A program made the translations under genes and the position numbers. The notes beneath the pieces were generated by a model. The model was not told the DNA's origin and ran no database searches. It was given only the letters and a program-made list of their open reading frames with translations. This document shows positions 1 through 8,792 of a stretch of 64,000 bases of DNA, piece by piece. Location: NCBI RefSeq assembly GCF_900143525.1, contig NZ_FREZ01000011.1, positions 1-64,000 on the forward strand, read 5' to 3'. The DNA comes from Ruegeria sp. Alg231-54. Lineage in GTDB: Bacteria > Pseudomonadota > Alphaproteobacteria > Rhodobacterales > Rhodobacteraceae. Position 1 is the stretch's first letter. Each line of letters opens with the position of its first letter.

Positions 1-382
1 GGATGCGGTCGGTCAGATCGAGGCGGCAGAACCACCTGTAAGCCAGGTTGAGATGCACCTCCTCGCAAAGTCGCCGTTCCGACCTGATGCCGAAGCAATA
101 TCCCACCAGCAACATCCGGATCAGCAGTTCAGGATCGACTGACGGGCGACCCGTGTGGCTGTAGAAATCCGCAAGGTGCGCGCGGATGCTACTTAGGTCG
201 ACGAACAGATCAATCGACCGCTGCAGGTGATCCTGGGGAACATGCTCCTCCAGCGAGAACTCGTAGAACAAGGCCGCTTGCGCCTCTTGCCTTGGTCCCA
301 TCATCGCAAACCCTCCCGCTCGGTGACAGAATTGAATCAGTCGTTGGCGAACCAATCAAGGAAGAGTTTTTCAACGGTATCG
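1..382 (-). mobile_element. IS1182-type element, one end only
   Basis: This is the transposase-start end of an IS1182-like element whose remainder lies beyond the window. The terminal inverted repeat at about 362-382 reads, on the minus strand, GATACCGTTGAAAAACTC. It resembles the end at 57301 of the complete copy (GATACTGTTGAAAAAGTC). The two copies are related but not identical. Confidence 0.75.
2..304 (-). CDS. IS1182-type transposase, N-terminal part
   Basis: The first 101 codons of a transposase run off the left window edge. The protein begins MMGPRQEAQAALFYEFSLEE and continues through a GRPSVDPELLIRMLL segment and a GIRSERRLCEEVHLNLAYRW segment. These align with the N-terminus of the complete 456-residue transposase at 57379-58749. 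The start is the first of two adjacent ATG codons, as in that copy. The rest of the gene is not visible, so it may or may not be intact. Confidence 0.8.
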   Translation of the reverse strand, partial: MMGPRQEAQAALFYEFSLEEHVPQDHLQRSIDLFVDLSSIRAHLADFYSHTGRPSVDPELLIRMLLVGYCFGIRSERRLCEEVHLNLAYRWFCRLDLTDRI

Positions 383-510
383 GCCCAAAGCTGACGTTCG
401 CCGCGCTCTGCCTGAATGACTGCATTGCGGGGCAAATTTGCCGTTGGCTCAATGGTTGCTGAGGACCGGTCCCAGCCCTAAGCGGACATTCACAACTGGA
501 CTTTGCAGGT
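383..510. repeat. candidate dispersed intergenic repeat, copy 1
   Basis: This non-coding stretch next to the IS1182 end contains TGACTGCATTGCGG at 417-430, which recurs exactly at 25116-25129. The preceding bases also align (GACGTTCGCC here, GTCGTTCGTC there). It looks like a dispersed intergenic repeat into which the IS inserted. No convincing gene is seen; the open frame across it has no RBS and no recognisable features. Confidence 0.35.
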
Positions 511-581
511 TCCACGACGCGGGCTAAACCGAACTAGATCTGCAGAGGCAATTCTGTAAATTTGACCCAAAACACAGTGTT

Positions 582-989
582 TCAACTAAATCCAAGTAAC
601 CACTGAATTATGAACGCGTTCGCAAGATCGACAAAGAAAGCTGACACCAAAGGCAGAACAATGAACGCTACTGGCGAAGGGCCATACCGTTGCGTGACTG
701 CAGTCATATTAGCAATGGCGGTTGGCGTTGCACCCAAAGAGAAACCGGCGAACCCCTCTGATATGACGGCTGCGAAGTAGTTTTTTCCCATCAGGCGGAA
801 CACGATGAAAATTATAAACGCGACGGCCGCGACGGATTGCAAAAGCATGGTGATGATTAAAACTCCCGCGCTGCTGGCCGGGGTCCACAACTCAATGCTC
901 ATCAGCGACATTGCCAGAAACACCGACAGGCTGAATTCGGAAATCACGTTCATCGCAGGAGTGCCCGCGGGCCATTTGGACCACTCCAT
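582..989 (-). pseudogene. gltS: sodium/glutamate symporter GltS, C-terminal remnant
   Basis: The 135-residue frame matches only the last third of GltS, a roughly 400-residue Na+/glutamate symporter of the inner membrane. Recognisable stretches are SLSVFLAMSLMSIELW, RLMGKNYFAAV and the conserved GATPTAIANM. The helical hairpin regions of the N-terminal two thirds are absent. Only about 26 bases separate the apparent start from the stop of the upstream usp gene, so the missing part is not nearby. The apparent ATG is just an internal codon or lies in junction sequence. This is most probably a non-functional deletion remnant, left when the region was rearranged. Confidence 0.8.
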
Positions 990-1015
990 AAAGAACTTAC
1001 ACCGCTAACTTTGGA

Positions 1016-1423
1016 TCATCGAATTACGTGAACCGAACACTTGGCGTGATGCACGACTCTGTTCGCAGTGGAACCTAGAAATATGTCCTCGAAACCAGGC
1101 TTGTGCGAAGCCAAGACGATGCAATCCGCATCGCTCTCATTTGCGAAGTCGACAATAGCCCTGCCCGCGTGCCCAGAGATGAGTCGAGCCTTCGCGCCTG
1201 GAACTTCAGAGGCAGTCTGATGTAGATCTTCCAAGATTTCATGCCGCGTATTAGCAAGTACTTCGCTGGGAATCTGAGACCCTACGTAAGCCGGAATCGG
1301 CTCTTGTACGTGTATCACGGTGAATACAGCGCCCGCATCAGCCAATTGGCGTGCGGCCTCGAAGGACGCTTGTGTATTGTGTTCTTGGTCCAGAGCAACC
1401 GGGATCAGGATATTCTTGTACAT
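1016..1423 (-). CDS. universal stress protein, single UspA domain
   Basis: The 135-residue protein has the usual length of a one-domain UspA protein. It starts MYKNILIPVALD, the first beta strand of the fold. It ends with the ATP-binding signature: LASHKPGFEDIFLGSTANRV fits the G-2x-G-9x-G(S/T) pattern loosely, with HKPG where GxxG is usual, followed by the typical AKCSVHVI ending. Such cytoplasmic proteins help cells survive starvation or low oxygen; the exact role here is unknown. A second, two-domain Usp protein lies at 13673-14518. The gltS remnant sits directly downstream on the same strand. Confidence 0.85.
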   Translation of the reverse strand: MYKNILIPVALDQEHNTQASFEAARQLADAGAVFTVIHVQEPIPAYVGSQIPSEVLANTRHEILEDLHQTASEVPGAKARLISGHAGRAIVDFANESDADCIVLASHKPGFEDIFLGSTANRVVHHAKCSVHVIR

Positions 1424-1480
1424 TTGACCTCCTATCTACTGCTCCGAAGATTTCAATTTGGTTTTTCGGCAGCAGGAAAC

Positions 1481-1930
1481 CTACACAGGCTCAGACTTTG
1501 AAGATTTCCCCGCGCTCTTTGTGGCGGCTGCAACATCATCAACTGTTTTCTCAACAGCTTCAGCTTCGGTTTCAGCGACATAAGATGCACAACGGGCCAC
1601 GGTTTCGAACCATTCCTGCGCGTCAGCAACCAACCTTTCAGCCGAATGGCGCTGCCATTCCGTCATGCTTTGAAGGGCTTTCGACGGATCCGAAGGGTTC
1701 GCAGAAGACACTTTACGTGCAGCTTGCAGAGCCGTCCGGACCGCCTCATGACGCCGTTCGAACCAATGTTGCGCAAAGGCCTCTGTTTCTTCGAGCAATT
1801 TTTCTTGTGCGTCCCAAAATTGTTCGATCTGGGCACCGAAGGCCGAATTGCCAGACATGGGCGGCTGAATTTGCTTGAAAGCATCTAAAAGTGAGGTCGG
1901 GCTATTTGTGTTGGATTTCTTTGTCGACAT
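1481..1930 (-). CDS. phasin-like granule-associated protein
   Basis: The 149-residue protein is strongly helical and amphipathic. Its central part (about residues 35-115) contains FWDAQEKLLEETEAFAQHWF and SMTEWQRHSAERLVADAQEW, which resemble the phasin family of polyhydroxyalkanoate granule coat proteins. The tail is rich in Lys, Ser and Ala. Phasins coat the surface of storage granules in the cytoplasm. No PHA synthase or depolymerase is nearby, so the assignment rests on sequence character alone. An FNR-like box lies 60 bases upstream of the start, suggesting induction at low oxygen together with the neighbouring stress genes. Confidence 0.6.
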   Translation of the reverse strand: MSTKKSNTNSPTSLLDAFKQIQPPMSGNSAFGAQIEQFWDAQEKLLEETEAFAQHWFERRHEAVRTALQAARKVSSANPSDPSKALQSMTEWQRHSAERLVADAQEWFETVARCASYVAETEAEAVEKTVDDVAAATKSAGKSSKSEPV

Positions 1931-1989
1931 CGAAAACTCCTCCTCATTTCCTGAATGAGCTATTGTGCCACCTGCGGCGCGCTTTCGCC

Positions 1990-2003
1990 TTAATACAGAT
2001 CAA
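1990..2003. promoter_or_regulatory. FNR/FnrL-like box (imperfect)
   Basis: TTAAT-ACAG-ATCAA has one mismatch to the FNR consensus TTGAT-N4-ATCAA. It lies 60 bases upstream of the phasin-like gene (minus) and 127 bases upstream of the antiporter gene (plus), so it could serve either divergent gene. Confidence 0.45.
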
Positions 2004-2129
2004 TACCCCTTATTTTAGGACCTTAGGCTTAGGTTGCGACAGGACACTCGAATTTTCTCCGACATCGGTTCCTAGCAGGCAGGGTTGGAGTTAGAGTAGT
2101 CTAGACAAGAACTTAACGCTTGGTTTTCT

Positions 2130-3287
2130 ATGCACATTGCCGGCTTACTGATTACCCTTGGTGTTCTCTTCCTTGCGGGATTGGCGGCCGACCAACTTGG
2201 CCGGGCCACACATCTTCCTCGTGTTACAACCTTGCTTTTCCTCGGCCTAATTGCCGGGAACGCAGGATTGGGGGTGATCCCGGTCGACGTTGCCAAGTGG
2301 TTCGATGAGATCTCCATTGTTGCCTTGACGATGGTCGCGTTTCTTCTTGGAGGATCTTTGACCCGCGAGAACTTGGTTCAGCATGGCAGAGCTATTCTGA
2401 CGATTTCGATTTCAATCGTGGTTGCGACCCTTGCTATTGTGTCGGTTGGACTGTCCGCAATTGGCGTACCCTTCGGGTTGGCGTTAGTGTTGGCGGCGGT
2501 TGCTACGGCTACAGCTCCGGCCGCCATGGCAGACGTGATCAAGCAATCTGGGGTGTCCAACAGCTTCACCGAGACATTAAAGGGCGTAGTCGCAATTGAT
2601 GACGCCTGGGGGCTGATCGTTTTCAGCATCGCCTTGGTTCTGGCTGGTCATTCTAACGGTTGGGCCGCTGTCACGACCACGGCGATATGGGATTTCGGGG
2701 GGGCTATTTTGTTGGGTGCCGCACTAGGCGTGCCATCCGCTTACCTAACCGGCCGCTTAAACCCAGGAGAGCCGATGCAAGCCGAAGCGGTGGGAATCGT
2801 CTTTCTGACAGCAGGCCTTTCGTTGTGGCTAGAAGTTTCGTTCCTTGTCGCAGGCATGGTTGCGGGCGCAGTGATCGGGAATCTTGCCCGCCATCACGAC
2901 CGTGCTTTTCATGAGATCGAGCACATTCAGTGGCCATTCATGATTCTGTTCTTCCTGTTGGCTGGCGCCACATTGGATATCGAAGCCTTCGGCTTGATGG
3001 GCTGGGCTGGTGCTCTTTTCCTGATCTTGCGCGCCGTTGCCCGCCTTGTCGGGGGGTATTGCGGAGCGAGACTGGGCGGCCTGCCTCGCCGTCAGACCCA
3101 CTGGTACGGTCCCGCTTTGTTGCCACAAGCTGGTGTCGCGGTAGGAATGGCACTCGTTGCCGGAGAGCAATTTCCGAATTGGGCCGCGTCCATCATGGCC
3201 TTTACTCTAGCCAGCACTGTGGCCTTCGAGGTGTTGGGGCCGCCACTTACTCTCATGTCAATCAGACGCACGGCTGATACGGATTAG
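2130..3287 (+). CDS. monovalent cation:proton antiporter, CPA family
   Basis: The 385-residue integral membrane protein has about 11-12 hydrophobic segments and resembles the membrane domain of Kef/NhaP-type cation:proton antiporters. Family features are the early LPRVTTLLFLGLIAGNAGLG segment and the ion-binding core ATATAPAAMADVIK followed by GVVAIDDAWGLIVFS, where the paired Asp residues are expected to carry ions. A second FMILFFLLAGATLDI segment is also typical. There is no C-terminal TrkA-N/RCK regulatory domain, so it is shorter than KefB/KefC. The substrate (Na+, K+ or other) cannot be read from the sequence. It probably contributes to pH or salt homeostasis. Confidence 0.85.
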   Translation: MHIAGLLITLGVLFLAGLAADQLGRATHLPRVTTLLFLGLIAGNAGLGVIPVDVAKWFDEISIVALTMVAFLLGGSLTRENLVQHGRAILTISISIVVATLAIVSVGLSAIGVPFGLALVLAAVATATAPAAMADVIKQSGVSNSFTETLKGVVAIDDAWGLIVFSIALVLAGHSNGWAAVTTTAIWDFGGAILLGAALGVPSAYLTGRLNPGEPMQAEAVGIVFLTAGLSLWLEVSFLVAGMVAGAVIGNLARHHDRAFHEIEHIQWPFMILFFLLAGATLDIEAFGLMGWAGALFLILRAVARLVGGYCGARLGGLPRRQTHWYGPALLPQAGVAVGMALVAGEQFPNWAASIMAFTLASTVAFEVLGPPLTLMSIRRTADTD

Positions 3288-3302
3288 TAAATCGGCCAGT
3301 GA

Positions 3303-3710
3303 CTAGTCAGTCTGGATCGTTTCCAAAAAGGCGAGCAAATTCGCCAACGGCAGGCCTACCATTATTCGTTGCCCATTGGGCAAAGCCACCGCGATTTGTT
3401 GGTCTGTCTCAAACACCGCGCCAAAGATTGGCATTTCGCCACCATGGGCGAGCAATTGTGAACGACCATCAATCTGTTCAGCTATGCGATCTATTGGATA
3501 CACACCGTCGTTTTGGCCCGCCAACTTGGTGATGTCGGGTGTTCGAATAGCCAGCATTTCCGCCATTGGCCCGTCTCCGGTCGCTTCGAAACCGTGACAT
3601 TGCCAGCAATACGTCCGGTACAAATCACTTCCCTCACTGACGCTGACCTCCTGCGCTAGTGCAGGCCCCGTGACTAACAGTGCCAGTAAAATCCCTCGAT
3701 AAACCTGCAT
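3303..3710 (-). CDS. periplasmic monoheme c-type cytochrome
   Basis: The start at 3710 was chosen because a strong GGAGGA RBS sits just upstream and the protein then begins with a signal peptide (MQVYRGILLALLVTGPALAQ). The 135-residue product has one heme-attachment motif, CWQCH, and a downstream GGEMPIF segment whose Met could be the axial ligand. It is a small class-I-like electron carrier or sensor exported to the periplasm. An upstream extension in the same frame has no RBS and poor composition. It converges with the antiporter gene. The redox partner is unknown. Confidence 0.8.
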   Translation of the reverse strand: MQVYRGILLALLVTGPALAQEVSVSEGSDLYRTYCWQCHGFEATGDGPMAEMLAIRTPDITKLAGQNDGVYPIDRIAEQIDGRSQLLAHGGEMPIFGAVFETDQQIAVALPNGQRIMVGLPLANLLAFLETIQTD

Positions 3711-3870
3711 ATTCTCCTCCAAATCTCTGCCACAAGTGAAGATCCCATTAAACAGTATAGCTAAGGAATGTCTTTGACCTTGCTCATGTTGTCCGCACCA
3801 GTACGAGCATTGGCGTTTCAGTCGAATAACGTTTGAGCACGCACCAAATCCAATCCAGGCCGGCCTCCAA

Positions 3871-5477
3871 CTAAGCCACTTCGTCATTGACCTCGCCACC
3901 CTTGCGCCCAGACGGCACTCCTTCCAATGCGTTCAAATGCCAACGAATTCGCCAGAGGTGATAAGACACTCGATGCAACCATCTGAGGGCATCCAAGCGA
4001 GCCCAGACCACGTCGTCCGGCAGACTGTCAGTCGCAGCGTCGGAGATGAGCAAGTCTCTGCGAAGTTTGCTCTGTCGCCGCAGAAATCGGCGAACTCTGT
4101 TCAGCAAAATTTCACACTTCAGTGGATCGTCGATTTCCAAATAACCATCAGTTGCTGCAATCATCACAGAAGCAAGCCGGTTCAAACGCCGGTCTTTTGG
4201 TAACTCGCTTATCCGATCACCTTGGCTACACCGGTAAAGCAGTCGGTCAAGATGATCGAGGACATGGTACATACCCTTGATGCTGGATATTTCTACGTCG
4301 GACCTGCTGGGCAGTTCTATCTTGTCTAGGTACGAGCGCGCTTCGGACACGGCAGTTTCAATGTTGTCCCACCCATAGTCGGTTCCGCTTGGCTGAGATG
4401 CCCCCATACATGACCGGAGATGCGCCACTTCAGCCCTAACAATTTAATCTACTGCGGCTTTTGCCGCATCCACGGCGATTTCCGGCATCCAAAGGACTAG
4501 AGGATCCAAAGATCTCGTTAACTCAGCACCTCTGTCGGGTACGAGCGCCTCGAAAAATCTGGCGAAGGGTTTGGCGAACGGCAAGATCAGCGCCACGCCT
4601 ATGGCGTTGAAGAAACTATGGAATGCGACAAGCGCAGTCAGAGAGTTTCCGGCCCCCGCCCCGCTGACAAAGACCGCAGTATACGGCCCCAGCAGGAAAA
4701 ATGCCATTGCCCCTGTGATCACGTTGTAGATCACATGAGCAAAACCTGTGCGACGCGCCATCGTGCCCTCGCCAAAGGTGGCCAGAGCAGCGGTGAAAGT
4801 TGTCCCCACGTCCATTCCAATGACGAGAGCCGCCGCTTGAGGGAAGTTCACAGCACCAGCGCTCAACGCAGCCAATGCCGTTGCGACGCCGGCACTCGAA
4901 GACTGCGTCACCATCGTGATAAGGACGCCGATCAATACAAGCTTCAACCTGCCCAGCAGTGTGTCTGGTGGAAAATCGGCAGGTGTAACTACGCCCTGAA
5001 ATGCGTCCAGCCCGGACTTAAGCTGCTCGATCCCAATGAAAATCAAGCTGAACCCGGCCAACGCCAACCCAAGGCCGGAAACCGCTTTTCTTCCCGAAAG
5101 CGTCAGCAAAGCCCCGACGAAAACAACGGGCAACATCACTTGCCCCAGGTCTAGCTTGAATCCCAAGAGCGCCACGAGCCAACCTGTCATGGTCGTTCCG
5201 ATATTGGCCCCAAAGATGATCCCAAGCGCTTGGGGAAACGTGAGCAGACCAGACGCGACAAATCCGACGGCCGCGACGGTGGTCGCACTGGAGACTGGAT
5301 TGCAACTGTCGTGACCGCGCCTGTTATCGCCCCGGTAAACGGTGTCGACGTGAACCGGCCCAAAATATCTCGCAGTCGCGCCCCTGCCAAAGCCTTCAAT
5401 CCGTCCGTCATCAACAGCATTCCGACAAGGAACAGGCCGATGCCGCCCAAGGCTGGTAACAGGTTCCAGAGCATCAC
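3871..5477 (-). pseudogene. Na/Pi cotransporter with PhoU-like domain, broken twice
   Basis: The gene would encode a phosphate:sodium symporter of the NptA/PNaS family with a C-terminal PhoU-like helical domain. The natural start (MMLWNLLPALGGIGLFLVGM) is at 5477. Near 5292-5296 one base is missing inside the first conserved QSSSAT motif: CAGTCTCCAGT replaces the expected CAGTCNTCCAGT, shifting the frame. The second QSSSA motif is intact. A TAA at 4444-4446 then interrupts the same frame between the membrane domain (ending AVDAAKAAVD) and the PhoU-like part, which continues as IVRAEVAHLRSCMGASQ to a stop at 3871. Two independent lesions make this very probably a pseudogene unless sequencing errors are involved. 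Confidence 0.8.
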
Positions 5478-5911
5478 GAATAGCTTTCCATCCTAAATCC
5501 AACCCCGCCTAACATGTTTGCTTTGCCTTTAAGTCCGACAACAAACGACAGCTGGTTTGCGTTCAGCCTCGCAGACCCGACGCCGCGAATTGATTGACAT
5601 AGATCAAAGCACCAACATGAATAACATAGTGAAATACGAATGTTTCAACGTGCTCTACGTTCACCGTCCTGTCCCCAAGCAAACACAAAGGTGAACGGAA
5701 TTTTGGAGGAGTGGAAGCTCCACCCAAGGGGGCTCGGCAGGAGTGGTGGCGAGCCCCCAGTTAGTTTATTTGCGCCCAATGCGCCCAGACGTTGAGACAC
5801 AAGGCACTCGGTGCAGCTTTGATCATCGGATTAAGCCGCTGTGCCAATTGGGAAAAAACGAGAAGGACGCCACTGACGACGTTCTGAATGGGCAGTTTGC
5901 GGAAATCGCTT
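5478..5911. other. intergenic region with FNR-like box and two hairpins
   Basis: No convincing gene lies in these 434 bases. They contain an FNR-like box at 5594-5607, a small hairpin at 5711-5723 (GTGGA-AGC-TCCAC) and a strong one at 5728-5758. In the latter, GGGGGCTCG pairs perfectly with CGAGCCCCC across a 13-base loop. The second hairpin is followed by a weak T-rich stretch, so it might be a terminator or a leader element for the permease downstream. Confidence 0.5.
5594..5607. promoter_or_regulatory. FNR/FnrL-like box
   Basis: TTGAC-ATAG-ATCAA matches the FNR consensus at nine of ten positions and is the accepted TTGAC variant. It lies about 117 bases upstream of the broken Na/Pi gene and about 300 bases upstream of the permease start. 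Confidence 0.55.
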
Positions 5912-7132
5912 ATGAACTCTGTTGATCCAAACGAACAAAAACTCAGACGGGCCCTTACTACCCCGTTGCTCACGCTTTATGGCCTTGGGGTAACGGTCGG
6001 AGCGGGCATTTACGTTTTAGTCGGCGCAACAGCAGACATTGCCGGACCGTTTGCGGCGTTGTCGTTCGTTGTAGCCGCGCTCGTCGTATCACTCACCGCG
6101 CTTTCGTATGCAGAACTCGCAACTCGATTTCCTGTCAGCGCAGGTGAAGCAGCCTATGTTGAGGCGGGATTTCGGAAAAACTGGATGGCGGTTTTCGTTG
6201 GGCTTGCGGTGGCAGCCTCGGGCGTTATCTCCGCTTCTGCCGTTGCAATTGGCGCAGCATCATACCTTCACGCTTTGACCGGTTTTGCGATCCCTATTTT
6301 GACTATCAGTGTTGTTTTGATCATGGGTTTAATCGCGCTTTGGGGGATCACTGAGTCTGTCTTTATTGCGGCTGTCATCACGATCATTGAGATCGCAGGT
6401 CTTCTCTTTGTGATTGGCTGGGGCATGTCGATCCAGGATCCGCAGGGATACGGGATCAGTTCGATGCTTCCGCCGCTGGAACTCGACGCGTGGAGAGGCA
6501 TTTTCGCAGCATCACTTCTCGCTTTCTTTGCATTTGTTGGCTTCGAGGACATGGCTAATGTCGCGGAAGAGGTTAAAGACCCCGTGCGCACCATCCCAAA
6601 AGCGATTTTGCTAACGCTCGTTCTGGCGACCGTGTTGTATCTAGGAACCTCAATGACGGTTCTACTTGTTGTGCCGATCGATGTTCTTTCGACTTCCGCA
6701 GCACCCCTCGCGCTCGTGTTTTCAAACGCGCCCGAGGTCATCAAACAGGGCTTTTCCGCAGTCGCGATTGTGGCGACAGTCAATGGAGTACTGATTCAGA
6801 TGATTATGGCCTCGCGGGTGATCTACGGACTAGCTGACCGTGACCATTTGCCGAAGGTTCTGGCGATAGTCCCTAAATCAACGCAGACACCAGTAGTTGC
6901 TACTTTGCTGGTCGTCGCAATCATCGTTCTGCTGACCCAAACTATACCGATTGGTACCCTGGCAGAGCGCACGTCTCAGATCGTTCTGGGCGTCTTTGTG
7001 CTCGTCAACATTTCGCTGATCCAGCTGAAGATGCAGCCGGACGAGGCCGCCAAGCATTTCCGAGTTCCTATTGTGGTACCGATCCTTGGGGTGATCACCA
7101 GTGCATTGCTTTTCGGATCTGGATTTCTCTAA
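5912..7132 (+). CDS. APC-superfamily amino acid permease
   Basis: The 406-residue inner-membrane protein has about 12 hydrophobic segments. The first carries the APC hallmark GVTVGAGIYVLVG, where the unwound helix binds the amino group of the substrate. SYAELATRFPVSAGEAAYVE and AFFAFVGFEDMANVAEEVKD are also typical of APC transporters. The substrate is not predictable. An in-frame ATG at 5888 would add eight residues; 5912 was preferred because of a weak GGAAA upstream, but neither site has a strong RBS. The next gene follows on the same strand after 43 bases, so the two may be co-transcribed. Confidence 0.85.
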   Translation: MNSVDPNEQKLRRALTTPLLTLYGLGVTVGAGIYVLVGATADIAGPFAALSFVVAALVVSLTALSYAELATRFPVSAGEAAYVEAGFRKNWMAVFVGLAVAASGVISASAVAIGAASYLHALTGFAIPILTISVVLIMGLIALWGITESVFIAAVITIIEIAGLLFVIGWGMSIQDPQGYGISSMLPPLELDAWRGIFAASLLAFFAFVGFEDMANVAEEVKDPVRTIPKAILLTLVLATVLYLGTSMTVLLVVPIDVLSTSAAPLALVFSNAPEVIKQGFSAVAIVATVNGVLIQMIMASRVIYGLADRDHLPKVLAIVPKSTQTPVVATLLVVAIIVLLTQTIPIGTLAERTSQIVLGVFVLVNISLIQLKMQPDEAAKHFRVPIVVPILGVITSALLFGSGFL

Positions 7133-7175
7133 CTAGACAAAACGACCCAAAGGCCTCAACGAACTGCCACGGCAT

Positions 7176-8792
7176 ATGACGACTGACCAAACTTCCATAG
7201 GATCAAAACTTTCAGCCTGGTGGCATAGAACGTTTGTGGATCTGGTTCAGCAGCTGCAATGGTCCTATCTGCCGCCATTGATGGTCTATTTTGCGGCCGG
7301 CGTGTCCGGCCTGACCTCGGTCGTCGGTGCTTTTTTCCTAAAAGACTACCTCGATTTATCCGCCTCTTTCGTTGCAGGGCTAGCATTTTGGGCTGGTATC
7401 CCGTGGATACTCAAAATGCCGCTTGGTCATGTCGTGGACCTGTTTTGGCGCTGGAAGTCCCTGCTGATATTGTTCGGCGCGTCCTTGATCACGTTGTCTT
7501 TGCTCGCCATGTACGGGCTCGTGACCGCACCTGCGCTGATGTCCAGTTTCATGCCGCTGGAAGACTGGTATGTTGTTGCCTTGCTCTTGGCGCCTTCGGG
7601 CTATGCAATTCAGGACGTTGTTGCCGACGCCATGACGGTTGAGGCGGTGCCAAAGGTTGACCAGAGCGGCGCACCATTTTTGCCGGAAGAAACTCGTGCA
7701 CAGCACACAACGATGCAGACCTTGGGCAGAGTTTCGATCATTTCCGGGTTTGCGGCGGTTGCGGCTGTAAACATCTGGATATTCTCTGGAACCGAAGAAC
7801 TGCAAGAATCCGAACGCCTTGCGCTTTATGGCCAAGTATATCTGATAGCTCTGACCATCCCGGTGTTGTCCGTTAGTGGAGTCGTTCTTCACAGCTTTAT
7901 CCAGCGTCAGCTTATTAAGTGCGGCCACCCGCCACATACGCCGGATGAAGCCACCGAAGTCAAATGGTCCATATTGCTCGGCGGCCTTGCATTTGTTGTG
8001 CTCAGCATCGTGCTGGGAACCGCAGATTTCGAATTCGCGCAAGAGACCGTTTTTGCGGTTTCCCTGACGGTGATCCTTTACCTCATGTCGCGTCTGCTGA
8101 AGGAGTTGGAACCAGCCCAAGCCAAAGCCTTGATCGGGACAGCGACAGTCATTTTTGTATTTCGTGCCGTTCCTCTGCCGGGACCAGGCCTGACTTGGTT
8201 TGAAATCGATGAACTGGGGTTCGATGAGCAATTCCTGGCAATTCTGGCTTTGTTAACTTCGATGCTGGCCCTGCTCGGGTTAATCGTCCTTCGACCATTT
8301 ATGGCCACCCGCTCGATTGCGCATGTGGTGGTGTTGCTAACGATTGCGGCGGGCGTTCTCGCCCTGCCTAACCTTGCCCTCTACTACGGTGTGCACGAAT
8401 GGACGGCGGCGCATACCGGCGGAGTTGTCGACGCAAGGTTCATTGCCATTCTTGATACAGCTGTTGAATCGCCGCTTGGACAGATCGCCATGGTCCCGAT
8501 GTTGGCTTGGATCGCACGCAATGCCCCTGTTCAGTTGAAAGCGACCTTCTTCGCGGTGATGGCATCGTTCACAAACATGGCTTTGTCGGCCAGCAGCCTT
8601 AGCACCAAATACCTCAACCAAACATACGTCGTCACTCGCGCCGTCACAAATCCAGAGACCGGTGAAGTCACGTCTACCGCAGACTACAGCCAACTTGGGT
8701 ACTTGCTGATCTCCGTGGCCGTGATCTCGATGATTGTTCCACTGGCCACAGTGTTCTTTGTTCAAAACTCGCGCTTCCGAACGAGCGAATGA
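7176..8792 (+). CDS. BT1/folate-biopterin-type MFS transporter
   Basis: The 538-residue polytopic membrane protein has about 12 hydrophobic segments. AFWAGIPWILKMPLGHVVDL and GYAIQDVVADAMTVEAVP resemble the signatures of the FBT (BT1) family, a branch of the major facilitator superfamily known for folate and biopterin uptake in protozoa, cyanobacteria and plants. Bacterial members outside cyanobacteria are mostly uncharacterised, so the substrate is open. It probably shares a transcript with the amino acid permease upstream. It ends one base before the converging FHA-protease gene. Confidence 0.65.
   Translation: MTTDQTSIGSKLSAWWHRTFVDLVQQLQWSYLPPLMVYFAAGVSGLTSVVGAFFLKDYLDLSASFVAGLAFWAGIPWILKMPLGHVVDLFWRWKSLLILFGASLITLSLLAMYGLVTAPALMSSFMPLEDWYVVALLLAPSGYAIQDVVADAMTVEAVPKVDQSGAPFLPEETRAQHTTMQTLGRVSIISGFAAVAAVNIWIFSGTEELQESERLALYGQVYLIALTIPVLSVSGVVLHSFIQRQLIKCGHPPHTPDEATEVKWSILLGGLAFVVLSIVLGTADFEFAQETVFAVSLTVILYLMSRLLKELEPAQAKALIGTATVIFVFRAVPLPGPGLTWFEIDELGFDEQFLAILALLTSMLALLGLIVLRPFMATRSIAHVVVLLTIAAGVLALPNLALYYGVHEWTAAHTGGVVDARFIAILDTAVESPLGQIAMVPMLAWIARNAPVQLKATFFAVMASFTNMALSASSLSTKYLNQTYVVTRAVTNPETGEVTSTADYSQLGYLLISVAVISMIVPLATVFFVQNSRFRTSE

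Noticed and set aside
210..515. A 101-codon minus-strand frame next to the IS1182 end
   Set aside because: It crosses the IS end and a candidate intergenic repeat, has no RBS and unlikely composition.
5743..5973. Short frames on both strands before the permease
   Set aside because: They overlap each other and the permease start and lack RBS and protein-like composition.
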